From Crotophaga sulcirostris (lineage: Eukaryota > Chordata > Aves > Cuculiformes > Crotophagidae): DNA of 64,000 bases. The notes beneath the pieces are model-generated. The model saw only the letters and a list, made by a program, of their open reading frames with translations, ran no database searches and was not told the origin of the DNA. The DNA lies in the NCBI GenBank assembly GCA_013397455.1, contig VYZB01000056.1, positions 2,823,782-2,887,781 on the forward strand. Reading direction: 5' to 3'. A program made the position numbers and the translations under genes. Positions 44,682 through 55,209 of the stretch are shown in pieces. Every line of letters starts with the position of its first letter. The stretch's first letter is position 1.

Positions 44682-46809
44682 AATAATTTTGGGTGTAGCT
44701 GAGATTCTGCTTTTCTGTGGTGGGGACTCAGACCCAGTTCATTGAAACCAAGCAGGAGTTTATTTGCCGGAACCTACGGTGCATGGGCAGGAGCTGCTGT
44801 GCTCCAGGGATCGGCACCGAGAGGGGTCGTTGCTGCCTGGCTCCCCCACAAACCGGGTGTCAGTTACAGAGATGCTGTTGTTTTTGCGTCCTGAGGAGAC
44901 TAAATTTAAACAACTCTTTATTTCTGAATGACAGCCCAGGGACTGCACTTCTGCTCTGGCTCGGTGTGAAGTGGCTTCATCCCAGCGCGGGTCCTCTGGG
45001 GCCTGAAGCCCTCGATTCATTAGTTGTCAGGCTTGTAGGTGGATTCTGCATTAGGCCTTTAATTTAGTGTATTGCCATGGGCTACTGACCACATGACACT
45101 GCTCGAATGTGAGCAAATCTAACGAGGAGCCGGGACTGCTCTTTAATTTGGTGAGAATAACAGAGTGAGCAGGGGCCCAGAGAGTGTTAATCATGAAGGA
45201 AATCTGGCTGAAACCAGGTCAGCCGGTGCTGGTTCTCGGTGCAAGGAGATGGGGAGGGAGTTGTGGGGCTGAGGAGGGAGCACTGCGAGCCCCAAGCACC
45301 CTGTTGTCCGGGCAGTCCTGCTGTGTTGGGGCACACCATCCTTGCTGCTGCCTTCCCTCTCCATGTCTCCAGCCTCCTGCAGACCCCGCGGGGTGGCTGG
45401 AGTCCCAGCAGGGCTGTGCTCAGCCCCCAGCCCAGGGCGGTGGGCTTGGCAGTCCCCTTGCATCCTCAGCACCCATGGGAATGTTGATGTTCACTGGCTA
45501 TGGAAGTGCCAGGTGTCTGCTGTCCTTGTGGGGAGCCAGTGGCAAAGGCCAAGTGCACTCCCACCCACCCACACCTTGGTCCTTCACGGAATCGCTTGGC
45601 ACAATAGTCCCAGAGCTGCTCACTCCCCACATTGAGCAGCATCCAGTCCCCATGGTGAGGTTTGTTTCATACAATGAACAAATTCATGCTGTTGCTGGAT
45701 GGGGCCAAATCCCCTTGGTGCGCATTGTACAGATTTATTGCATTATGTTGGAGTGGTGCCTGAGCTTGGCTGGGTTCTTTAAATCTTCTTTTTTTGGAGA
45801 AGGGTGGGCTTCGGGAGAGGGGGCACAGAAATCCTCTGTAGTAATTCCTGTTGACTGCAGTGACCAGCGAGGCAGAACTGATCAACTGCAGGCTTCCCTG
45901 CTGCTGAACTCTGCCAACAAAGTGCTTACATCTGCTTTTACACTAATGGGAACTTTATGGACTGGCGTGTCCCCCTCCAGGAGCAAATTCCAACAAGGTC
46001 AGAATCCAGAAAGTTGCCACTTGACACCGGCTGTGAAGCCGTGAGCCAGCCGGAGGAGGCCAGGTTGCACTGAGGACCTTCTGGGGCAGGAGATCTAACG
46101 CTATCGTGTGCAACTGATAGCCTGGAGGCCTCCCAAACTCCACTGCTGCCATCCCGCTGCTCGGCTGCCAGAGGAGCCATGAGGGTAATGCGGTGTCGAG
46201 CGTGGCTTTGAGTCAGGAAGGTGAGCTGGGAGGCCAGCATCCAGTAGCACTCCACTTTTTGGGACCACATTCACCATTAGTGTGGCCTTATTAGCGCCAC
46301 TTGCATGCGTGGTACCTGGTGCCGTGACAATGAGGCGAGCACTGAATGCAGGTTCTTAAATTCCAGTTTGGAGCTGTGAGTGTGGGTGGCCAAGCCAGGG
46401 TCACAGCCTGATCCACCAGAGTCATGCTCCAGGTCCACAGTCCATGCTGCAAATCACTCATTCCTGCAGCAATCCTCACTCACTCTGCACATTGGTGTCA
46501 GTGGGGACTCTGCTGCAGGAGCAGATGCTCAATACAGAACAGAAGTGAGTGCCACACGTACCAAGAGGTGCATGGGGGAGGTTTGTTCCAGGTGCAGTGG
46601 GTCACTGGTGATACATGGCCATACTGTAAAGTGGTGACACAGTGGTGAAAGGCATTTAGTGGCTGTAGACACAGTTACCAGCAGAGCTGAAAATATGTGG
46701 CTTTGTGCTTAGAAGAGAAGCTCAATGAAATTTCTACTGTTACTTTTGTACCCCCTTTTTTGCTTCCTTGACTGTACTGGCAGATTTTGCTGTTCTCTTT
46801 GCCTACCTG
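44682..46809. other. Non-coding, containing the longest non-CR1 open frame of the window
   Basis: The plus frame 45184-46044 runs for 286 codons (MLIMKEIWLKPGQPVLVLGA...). The translation is rich in Ser, Gly, Leu and Cys with no domain, signal or repeat that I recognise. Its first half overlaps frames in other phases and on the other strand. No Kozak-like context, promoter or polyadenylation signal is evident. It is most likely a chance frame in GC-rich DNA, but its length deserves a check. Confidence 0.25.
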
Positions 46810-47006
46810 GAATCACAGAATGGTTTGGGTTGGAAGAGACCTCAAAGCCCGTCCAGTCCCACCCCATGCCATGGGCAGGGACACTCCCCACTCGATCAGG
46901 GGGCTCAAAGCCCCATCCAACCTGGCCTTGAACACCTCCAGGGTTGGGGCAGCCACCATTTCTCTGGGCAACCTGGGCCAGGGCCTCCCCACCCTCACAG
47001 GAAAAA
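46810..47006 (-). mobile_element. CR1 LINE 3' fragment
   Basis: Plus-strand view: AATCACAGAATGGTTTGGGT, TGGAAGAGACCTCAAAGCCC, CTCGATCAGGGGGCTCAAAG, GAACACCTCCAGGGTTGGGG, CAACCTGGGCCAGGGCCTCC. It belongs to the 1286/9123 group. The frames open here on both strands are shadows of the element. Confidence 0.95.
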
Positions 47007-47214
47007 AGATGATCATGATTTCGCACTGAATGATGATGACTATGACAGGCAGCAGAGCTGCTCCTGCTGCTGGATATGTGCCTTGGCTCTTGGTGCATGG
47101 CTGTGCTGCCCACCAGCGTGTGGGTGCTGGGTGGAGCTGGGCTTGGGGTGTGCTGTGCACAGGGGAGCACAGGTGTTGTGTTGTGTTGTGAGTGTGTTGG
47201 GTACTGAAATCATG

Positions 47215-47545
47215 AAATGATTGCTTTGAGGGCATTTATTTTCCTGATTTTAATGAATGACTATTCCGCGTTAATGTTTATTAAGGTGATTAATAGTTTA
47301 ATTTGTGTGGAAGAGAGTTTGCAGAAACATAACTTGCTTCTACACTTCTAGACAAGAGTTGCTGTTCATTTTTCAGGAAATATAATCAATCCAGACAAGG
47401 CCTGCTGAATTGTGGCCTTCTTTGGCAGCCCGGGTGCGAAAGATTATGGACGGTCTCCGATTAGCTGTCTCTTTTTTAATCTAAGATTGCAGAGGCCTAA
47501 TTGCTTTGACTTTGACTAAAGAGGAGATGGTTTCCATAAGGGCAT
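47215..47545. other. AT-rich CNE-like block, CpGs retained
   Basis: Contains ATTCCGCGTTAATGTTTATT, AAGGTGATTAATAGTTTAAT, AAATATAATCAATCCAGACA, GCGAAAGATTATGGACGG, CCGATTAGCTGTCTC and the direct repeat TTTGACTTTGACT. It has no frame of note. This mixture of homeodomain words and preserved CpGs is the most enhancer-like composition in the window. Confidence 0.4.
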
Positions 47546-48769
47546 CCCATGGAGTAGTGCTCTGTTTGGCTGCCAGTCTGGGTTGAGGCAGTCGGGGTTG
47601 GGTTCTCAACCTCCCCTAAACCAGTGTGGTGACTCGTTGTTCCACATCCCATACTGCTCCCCCGGGATGTTGGTTGGGTTTTGTGCTACGTGGCGTGCTG
47701 GTGGACCCACCTTGTTGTTGGCCCTCACCTGAACAGAGGTGTAGCTAGTATTGAAGGGACTTCTGCATCCTGGTGATGTTCCCTGTGTCTCTGTATCCCT
47801 ATGTCTGGCCAGAATGGGCAAATCCTTAGCCTATGGTGTTGTTTTTGTGTTTGTAACTCCTCTCAGGTTGCAAGGGTCTAATAAGGAATGCTCCTGCCTG
47901 CACACATAGCATGGTGTTGGGCACATGGACCTGTGTGAGATCAACCCAGCGCTGGAAAGGGTTTGCCTGGAGAGAAGAGCAGCATGACTGTGCTGTGGAG
48001 GACACTGGATGCAAAGTGCCGTGGCATCCAGCTGGCTCCTGATGTGGTGCTCACTGCAGGGTGGTGAGCAAGGTGGACACATCCCTCCCAAGCACCTCTT
48101 CTCCTTCCTTCAACTTGCTTGAAGCTGTGTCTGGTTGTAGGTCTTTGAAAGAAAGTCCCCATCATCCTCTGGCCCCCCTGTGGCACGGGGACAACCGGGA
48201 TGAATGCGCCCAGGCAGGGGAGGACAGGGATGAACAGAAATGAAAGAGGCTGTGGAAGAGGATGGCAGCAGGGAGGGGGGGGGTCTGTCCTACCCTGCAG
48301 CCCCAGCTGGTTTTCTGTGGAGATGGTCCCAGGGCTTCCCTCCTACTCCCACTGCTGCCTTTGTCCTGTGTTGAGCACAGCTCTGGTGCCCAGGCCACCC
48401 CGCTCCAGACTCCTGGCCACAGAAGGGGAGGAGCAGCTCCTTGCTCCTCGTTGCTGGAGATGTGCCCGCTATGTCGCCGCTGGTGGGAAGGGGCTGTGGT
48501 CTGTGCCAGGGGAGCTGGTGCTTTCAGACGGGCCGAACGCTGCCTGTGCCAGCCTGGCTCCCCACCTCCTCCCTGCTGCCGCTGCGGTTTGCCGCCACCG
48601 CTGCCTCTAAACAAACTGAGAGGCGATTTCCGAGCAGGCAGCAGTGAATGAATTCTGTTTTTCTCAAGCATTTAGTGTTGCTTTCAGTTTGCTTTGATGA
48701 TGCCTTCTCACAACTAGTGTAAACAGACTGCGCAACGGGGAGCACTCACATGTGTACAAGAAGCTGCAC
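47546..48769. other. Non-coding; GC- and CpG-rich toward 48170-48620
   Basis: GC-rich sequence at 48170-48620 has overlapping frames on both strands and a run of nine or so G near 48276-48285. No motif is seen in any frame. Confidence 0.4.
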
Positions 48770-50150
48770 ATGAAAGACAGAGGCATCTTGAAAGCCATAA
48801 TAACGCTCTGAGTGCCAGTTAAAGGATTTGTCACTAAGAGCACTTTACAGATAGAAAGAACTTATTAACTAGTGTGACTAACAGCTTGCAAGGTTTAATT
48901 GATGTGTGTTTGTTGTCCTTTTATATCTCTCCCCGTCGTCTTCCTCTTGGCACCGATTCCAGCAGTTGCCGGTGCGAGAGCAGCAGCCTCTAAGCTGCCT
49001 GAATAGGTACCAGGAATAAAAGCAAGGCCAAGCCCTGCCCCGCGTGCCCCTGATCCTGCGATGCAGTTGGGGCTGCAGCAGCCTCGGGAGCTCTGCTATC
49101 CAGTCCCCTCCTCAGGAACTGAGGCTGGGTTTATTTTTTGCTCTGGGTTCTGTTATTCCTCCCTAAGTGATGCTGAGTTTTTGAAGATAAAGCTTTTCAA
49201 TGCATGAATAGTATGGATAATTAATGTTTCTGCCAGCCAGACTACTCATTGCAAGATTGATTGACTATTAAGGTCATAACGCAGAAGCCACCCACACGAA
49301 ACAAACAGGCTAATGTTAGACTTCAGCTTAAGCCGAGAGTTGGTCAGCTGTCCATGGTCACAGTAGGGGCTTCCAGTCATCTGTCAACAAGTGATTGATT
49401 GATGTGGACACCTTCCAATCTTATTCTGATTATTCTCAGCAGCTTGCCTGGTGGCCATTTTTCAGGAGTTGGCAGCACTCAGACCTCCAAGACTCAATGC
49501 GATGACTGCATGGGGGTTAACCCTTTCCTTTGATCCAAAACGTCTTTGTTATGGGCAACAACCGTGGCGCACGAGGGGAGGATTGTGTTTGTGAGCCCTG
49601 ATTACAGAATACACTGGGAAACCTCCCAGAGATCACAAGTGAGAACCATGCTTTGACTTTCAGACATTTCTAATTGACTTGGCCCGAGTAAAGCTGTGAG
49701 CGAGGATCTGCAGAGAATCCATCTGGAGTAGAGCAGATACAGCTTTGTAACCCAGCTTCTTTATCGTGCTGTCTGTGGGCAGTTTAATGTGCCACAGGGT
49801 AAACTGTGTGCAGCAAGGCCCCAGCAACTGAAAGGCAAATTCTAATAATTCAGATAGGAGAGAGAGCTTGGTATTCAGAGGGGGAAAAAATAAGGATTCA
49901 GATGTACTTATTCTGGTGTGAGAGACAATGAGTTAAAGAGGGCTCTGCTGGTTCAGTGCTTTGAATTCACTAAGAGAAATTTGTTGCCTGGATGCTTTCT
50001 GTGTGTGCCCATGAAGATGACTTAAATATATCTCTGTAGTATTTTATGTACATGTTATACTTGGTGTGTGCCCACACACATGCCAGCGGGAAAGTGAAAT
50101 CATAATTATGTATGCTATATAGTGTATGTTTGCAATGTATAAACACATTC
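48770..50150. other. ORF-free, AT-rich CNE-like region with PBX/MEIS-type sites
   Basis: No frame of 60 codons occurs from about 48750 to 50120, the longest such gap in the window. Blocks at 48770-48920 and 49180-49420 look conserved. PBX-type words are GATTGATTGAC (49255-49265) and TGATTGATTGATG (49392-49404). GATAATTAATG lies at about 49216. This is a candidate cluster of developmental regulatory elements. Confidence 0.38.
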
Positions 50151-50723
50151 TAGAGTTCTCTTGGTTGCAGGCAGGTACTGAAGATTTCCTTTGCTTTGTA
50201 CGTTTTTCAGCAGTTTTAACTATTTTGGAGGGCTCCGATGTGGGGCTTCACCTTCCTGTGCTCTTTCCATCCATGGATTTAGCATTCATAACATACCCTG
50301 AAAAGCCTGCTGTGGGGAAACGTCAAGAGCCCTTTCTCCTCCAAGAGTTGGATCTTTATGTAACTCAAGTGCATCATTGCATTTTTATGGTGCAGTCCAA
50401 GTGCTGGAATGTAGCAGAGCTGTTAAGCACGAGATTGTGACCAGAGAGCTGTGTGAAATTGCTCTGGGTGTTGGTGAATTGGCATGCGTACCTTAAGGAG
50501 CCCAGCACAGCCTGGAGGGCCTTCCTGGGCTCCTGCCATTGGGCAGCCTGGCATTTTTCCCATGGAAGATGCTGCAGCAGCCCCCAGTCCAGGACGCTTT
50601 CACGCCAGCCTCTCTCCTCACTGAGCAGGGATGGGGTCTGAAGCCAGATGGAGCTGCCAGGAGCTGGGCTTCCATAACCACAACTGAGTTTTGCTAATCC
50701 CGTCTACTCTTCATCCCATGCAG

Positions 50724-50911
50724 GTGGTGATTTGTCCCAGAGCCATGCAGATGCCCACTCGGACACTGCCCCCACACAGCACCATGCTGACCCTGTTGCT
50801 GACTGTCTCCTGGACTCCAAGGACCATCTTCCACTGCACGGCTGGCTGGCTGCCCACTCGGAGCTGCTGCACTGGGCAGGCTCCCTGGCTGCAGCGCTGT
50901 CCTGCACCTAA
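50724..50911 (+). other. Candidate terminal coding exon (61 codons plus stop)
   Basis: A pyrimidine-rich acceptor (CCCGTCTACTCTTCATCCCA, then TGCAG, ending at 50723) is followed by 61 open codons, starting after two bases, and a TAA at 50909-50911. The peptide starts GDLSQSHADAHSDTAPTQHH and ends LLHWAGSLAAALSCT. It has the acidic/histidine-rich then amphipathic look of a genuine protein end. It lacks its own ATG because it would be spliced to upstream exons. No polyadenylation signal lies close downstream. The family is not recognised and chance is possible. Confidence 0.22.
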
Positions 50912-52718
50912 GTGAACACCATGCCCAGCACTTGGTATATCTGGAAGGCTCCCAGCAGGATGCAGGACGGACAGGAGCTTCAGCAGCCTTTGCCCACAGG
51001 CAGGTGCACCATGGTCACATTGGTGGAGAGGGCGAGATGGGGTGTGTAATGGGTTTGTAGGAGGATGCTGGGAGCTGGTACCACTTTGGGAGGGCTAATT
51101 CAATTACATGAATACCACCAGCCAGCTGCTTTCTTGGACACTGCCTCTCAAAGGTCTTTCTGGAGGCAGGGTGCGAAGCACAGGACTGACAGGAGATGCT
51201 GACCAGCCCTTCCTGTGGGGAGGGCTCTCTCCTCAGCCCTGCAAGGGATGCAGCAGCACCAAAAGTCACCTGGGCTCCTGCTCCAGGGCAGTAGTGGTCT
51301 GGGGTCGATGAGGCAGATACCTGCCTGGGCAAGGTCCAGCACGTGGGTGCTGCAAGTACAGCCCAGTGCAACGCCCCGAGGAAGGCCATGCAGGGCTTCT
51401 CCTCAGCCCTGCGTGGACCCATTCGCCAGAGAGAGCAAGGCTGTGCTGGTGAGGGAACACAGTGACCTGCAATGGTGTAAACTGAAACAGGGGACTGAAA
51501 GGCCATGTGCTCACCACAGAGTTTTTCCAGGGCACAGCAGAGCTACGGCTTCAGCATTTTCATCCAAGGTTCCTAGGGCTGTTGGTCTGAGTGCATGAAA
51601 GAACAAAAGTTTATCTCCATGGGCTTCTGCACCAGCACGGTGACTTTTCCCTCTCCTCTGCGTGCAGCTCATGCTTGTGTGTTCAGTTCCTGTTTGGCTG
51701 GGCAGAGGAACCCTTATGGACCAAGGGAAGGCATCAGATAGTAAGAAAAGGAGTCCACAAAAAGCAAGTGGGTTAGTTTTGTCCATGGTGTTGTAGAATG
51801 AATTGCTTGTCTTCCCTCAGGAGTTCTTCCCTCCTGGGCCTTGGTCAAGAGGCGCCAGCACTTGATGCAGCACAAGATCTCAGGTGTTTTTAGTAAAAAC
51901 TCTCTGCCACCATTGGCATCAACATCTGTGGCATACAAAGTGCTCTGGTATTGCCACAAAGTGCAGTGGAAGAGCAGACTGACTCACTCCCCATCCTCTG
52001 CTGGCCAAGTCCTGGCAGCGTGTGGCTCTGGGGCCCTTGGATGAGCTGGCAGAGTCAGTCAGTGTGGGTCCAGTGGCAGCAGAGTTGGCTTGGTGTGCCC
52101 CTCTTGTGATGCTCCACTTGCCATTCCTTGGCCTGGTGTCTCCTGTGGGTTGGCATATCACCTGGGCTACCTGCCCTGAGCTGTGCTACCTCCTGGAGCC
52201 TAGGCATGGTCCTGCATGGTGTGGCATCCCGATGCCTGCCAGGCAGAATCTCTGCTCTGTGTGAAGGATGTGGTAGCCTGCAAGCTGGCAGCCTTGCTGG
52301 TGGGGACCAGGGCTGGGAGTGAGCAACCTGGCAGTATTTGCCTTCTCCACCAGTGGCCACAAGCCTTGGTGTCCTCATGGTGTGAGCCCAGCCAGTGTGG
52401 CCTCAGGGCTCCTCCCGAGGCGGCGTTGGTGTAATAACACTGATGAAAAGCTGATTAATCCTTGTAAGCGAGCTGCACTAGCTTCCCTCTAGAACTGAAG
52501 AGATTACCACTGATTTGTCATCCTGATTGTTTCAACGAGAGGTGCAATTAGTTGCTCTAATTTCGCTGCGCTCCTCACTGACTGGCGTGACAACTGCAAT
52601 GCAATCAGTTGATGTGCACGCGATGGCAGCCACTGAGGGGTGCAGCTGCGCCTGCCACCATTTCACACACAAGGGTGGCCACGCCAATGGTGGAGCCTCC
52701 CATGGTCCTGTTTGAGGG
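50912..52718. other. Non-coding; nothing recognised
   Basis: GC-moderate DNA with overlapping frames on both strands. The short stretch 52430-52610 before the CR1 is AT-richer and contains retained CpGs (TCCCGAGGCGGCG, TTTCGCTGCGC). Confidence 0.4.
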
Positions 52719-53413
52719 AGTAGTCAGGCAGAAAGGGACTTGGGAGTACTGGTAGATAGGAAACTCAACATGAGCCAGCAGTGTGCCCAAGTGGCCAAGA
52801 AGGCCAATGGTGTCCTGGCCTGCATTAGGAATAGTGTGGCGAGCAGGACCAGAGAAGTTATCATCCCCTTATACTTGGCACTGGTTAGGCCATGCCTTGA
52901 GTACTGTGTGCAGTTCTGGGCCCCACAGTTTGAGAAAGATGTCAGGATACTGGAGGGTGTCCAGAGGAGGGCAATGAAGATGGTGAAGGGGCTGGAGCAC
53001 AAGCCCTATGATGAGCTACTGAGGGAGCTGGGGCTGTTTAGTCTGGAGGAGAGGAGGCTCAGGGGAGACCTTATTGCTCTCTGCAACTGCCTAAAAGGAG
53101 GTTGTAGCCAGGCAGGGGTTGGTCTCTTCTCTCAGGTGACCAGTGACAGAACAAGAGGACATGGACTCAAGCTTTGTCAGGGGAGGTTTAGGCTTGATAT
53201 TAGGAGGCAATTCTTCACTGAAAGGGTGATTGGCCATTGGAATGCGCTGCCTGGGGAGGTGGTGGAGTCGCAGTCCCTCCAGGTGTTTAAGAGGAGATGG
53301 GATGAGGCACTTAGTGCCATGGTTTAGATGATGGGTTAATGTTGGTGTTATTGTTGGGTTATAGGTTGGACTCGAAGATCTCAAAGGTCCTTTCCAACCT
53401 TGTAATATTGTGA
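52719..53413 (+). mobile_element. CR1 LINE, best-preserved copy: intact ORF2 C-terminus and 3' end
   Basis: CR1 is a non-LTR retrotransposon whose ORF2 encodes endonuclease and reverse transcriptase. This 5' truncated copy carries the last 200 or so codons of ORF2 without a stop: [17 protein letters not shown], then [19 protein letters not shown], the [13 protein letters not shown] segment, [13 protein letters not shown], and a C-terminal [17 protein letters not shown] block, ending TAG at 53325-53327. About 85 bases of 3' untranslated region follow, with GGTTGGACTCGAAGATCTCA and TCCTTTCCAACCTTG and then short ATTGTGAC-like units. The catalytic core of the reverse transcriptase lies upstream of the truncation, so it cannot be active. 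The uninterrupted frame indicates a recent insertion compared with the other copies. Confidence 0.97.
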
Positions 53414-54249
53414 CTGTGACAAAGTCCCCTCTGTGCCATGTGGCCACGAAGCTGCTGGGCAGCAGAGCAGCCCTGGCTCAAAGTGTCGACCTGCACAGCA
53501 GGTGGGTGTTTGTTTTCATGGCACACTGAGGGAGGTAGCAGAGGGAATGCTGTGGGAATAGCGGTGTGCTTTGAGTCACGTTGATGGAGCCAGGGTGTGG
53601 TGGGATCCTGCACCGGGCCTGATCAGGGCTTTCACAGGTGCTGGTTGTTCATGAGGCTCTTGGAGAGATGCAAGAGCAGCAAGTGCTATACTGAGATCCC
53701 CACGGGGTGACGGGTTGTGTTGGATGCGGGCACGATGTTACACTGAATTTTATTACAAAAAGATAAGGGGCAGAAGGAAATGTTGGTTTTCCCCCTCTGC
53801 CTCCCTCAGCTGTTGTCCCTCTTCTTTGCCAGGTGCAATGAAATTACTACCCGGTAGAGGAGAGGGGTGTGTACTTTGCTTGAGGCTTTGCCGATTCCAA
53901 GGGCTGTCTTTGCTTTGGAAAAGGTGTGAAGCTGCTGTGGAAAATGAAGAGCTGGGGCTGTGTCCCTCCTGGGCGGGCACAGCCCTCCAGTGCTGCTCAG
54001 GGTCAGCGGCTGCGTCCCTCTGGGCATGGCGCAGGGAACACGTGGTATTTCCAAACGTGTCCGTTTTCAGTGAGACAAATCACATAAAAATTCAATTCAA
54101 AGCGAACAGAATAAAACTGCTTTAAGGACAAAACCTGCCTGTGGCTATAGCTTGGTTGAAGCTGTCTCTTTCTTTTTTTGCATTTGTTTTCTCTGAGAAG
54201 GCATTTTGTTTTCACAGGGAGCTGCTCATGCTGGCCATGGAGGGTCTTC
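53414..54249. other. Non-coding; nothing recognised
   Basis: GC-moderate DNA. Frames around 53715-54125 occur on both strands. An AT-richer patch lies at 54070-54200. Confidence 0.4.
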
Positions 54250-54660
54250 ACGGGGTGGCTTGGAGCAGCCCCGGGCGCCAGCAGCCCCTGCCCCTCGGCC
54301 CCTGGGCAGGGCCCGTGCAGCTGCTCGGCTCGTGTTCCCTGGCCTTGGCGCTCCCGGTGTCACTGCAAGGTTGTGCTTTTCCCCGGCAGCGCGGCCGCTG
54401 GCCCCTCTGGCTCAGCCCTCAGCTGTCGTACCCCACTGGGCTGGCAGCCCTGCCACCCCAGGGGACCCCACACTGGCTGAGGGACCCCGCACATCTTGTG
54501 CTGGATCAGCCCTGGGGCTGCCATCCACACACTGCCCTGCTGCCAGCGCTGCGGCGGAGCCAGGGCTGAGGGAGCTGGTGTGGAGCTGAACCTGCCCTTC
54601 TGTGGCTCTCCCTGCCTGGGCAGCTCAGCTCTGCTCCCCCCGAGCACGCAGCACCCCCTC
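54250..54660. other. CpG-rich patch with many overlapping frames
   Basis: CpG density is raised (CCCCGGGCGCCAGC, GGCTCGTG, TTGGCGCTCCCGG, GGCAGCGCGGCCGC). All three plus frames are open for over 100 codons in places, as expected from stop-poor GC-rich DNA. This may be a small CpG island. It lies 200 bases upstream of the candidate exon at 54860. Confidence 0.35.
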
Positions 54661-54715
54661 AGGCCCGTGCTCTGCCCGAGCCATTGGCTTGGTCATCGTG
54701 CAGGGAAAGAACCAG

Positions 54716-54792
54716 GCTGGTTCTCTTTTTCTAGGCTGTGTTCTAGGCTGCCAGGCAGGTTCTGGGCTTCTAGGCTAGGTTCTCCTAGAAAT
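54716..54792. repeat. Degenerate tandem of TTCTAGGCTG-like units
   Basis: Short repeats GGTTCTC, TTCTAGGCTGTG, TTCTAGGCTGCC, TTCTGGGCTTCTAGGCTAGG and TTCTCCTAG follow each other with variable spacing. It is a small local microsatellite-like array just upstream of the candidate exon at 54860. Confidence 0.6.
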
Positions 54793-54859
54793 CCCCTTGG
54801 AAGGCTTTCCACAGCTGGCTGTCAGTCAGTTGTTCCCTTCGCCCTCATCCCCTGCCCAG

Positions 54860-54995
54860 GGCGGATGCGTGCAGCCAATGCCCAGGAGCCCTGTGCTCAG
54901 CTCAACGCGGCAGCCAACGTGCAGCGTATAGCACGGTGCTTTGGTTCTAGAGCTGGCTGGCTTGGCTGGAGCGTGTCTGAGGCACTGAAGCAGAG
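54860..54995 (+). other. Best plus-strand candidate exon (136 nt, open)
   Basis: A very strong acceptor (pyrimidine tract TTCCCTTCGCCCTCATCCCC, then TGCCCAG, ending at 54859) and a strong donor, AAGCAGAG|GTGAGCC, bound 136 bases. The frame starting at the third base is open throughout (MRAANAQEPCAQLNAAANVQ... to SVSEALKQ), while the other two contain stops. Four CpGs are retained. The translated segment looks like an alanine-rich helical protein, but I do not recognise it. A second acceptor-donor pair follows at 55167-55209 but is out of phase with this frame. Confidence 0.33.
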
Positions 54996-55166
54996 GTGAG
55001 CCCACCCAGAGACCACCAGACTTGCTGACTGTGCCCTCCTCCCATGTTTTCCTCGTCCATGGGAGCGCGCAGCGAGCGTGCATTGAGCACAGCTCGGTGC
55101 TCCCCAGCAGCAGCTCTCCCCTAGCACACAGACGGCGTCCAGCTCACTGCTGCGCCCACTGCCCAG

Positions 55167-55209
55167 TGTCAGTTGATCCGAAGGGCAGCCAGGGTCTTGG
55201 CAGTGCCAG
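55167..55209 (+). other. Weak candidate exon (43 nt)
   Basis: The acceptor CTGCGCCCACTGCCCAG (ending at 55166) and the donor GTGCCAG|GTGAGCC enclose 43 bases, open in the frame of the first base (CQLIRRAARVLAVP). Joining to 54860-54995 in that exon's open frame would create a stop, so the two are unlikely to be consecutive coding exons. They could still belong to a non-coding RNA. Confidence 0.15.
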
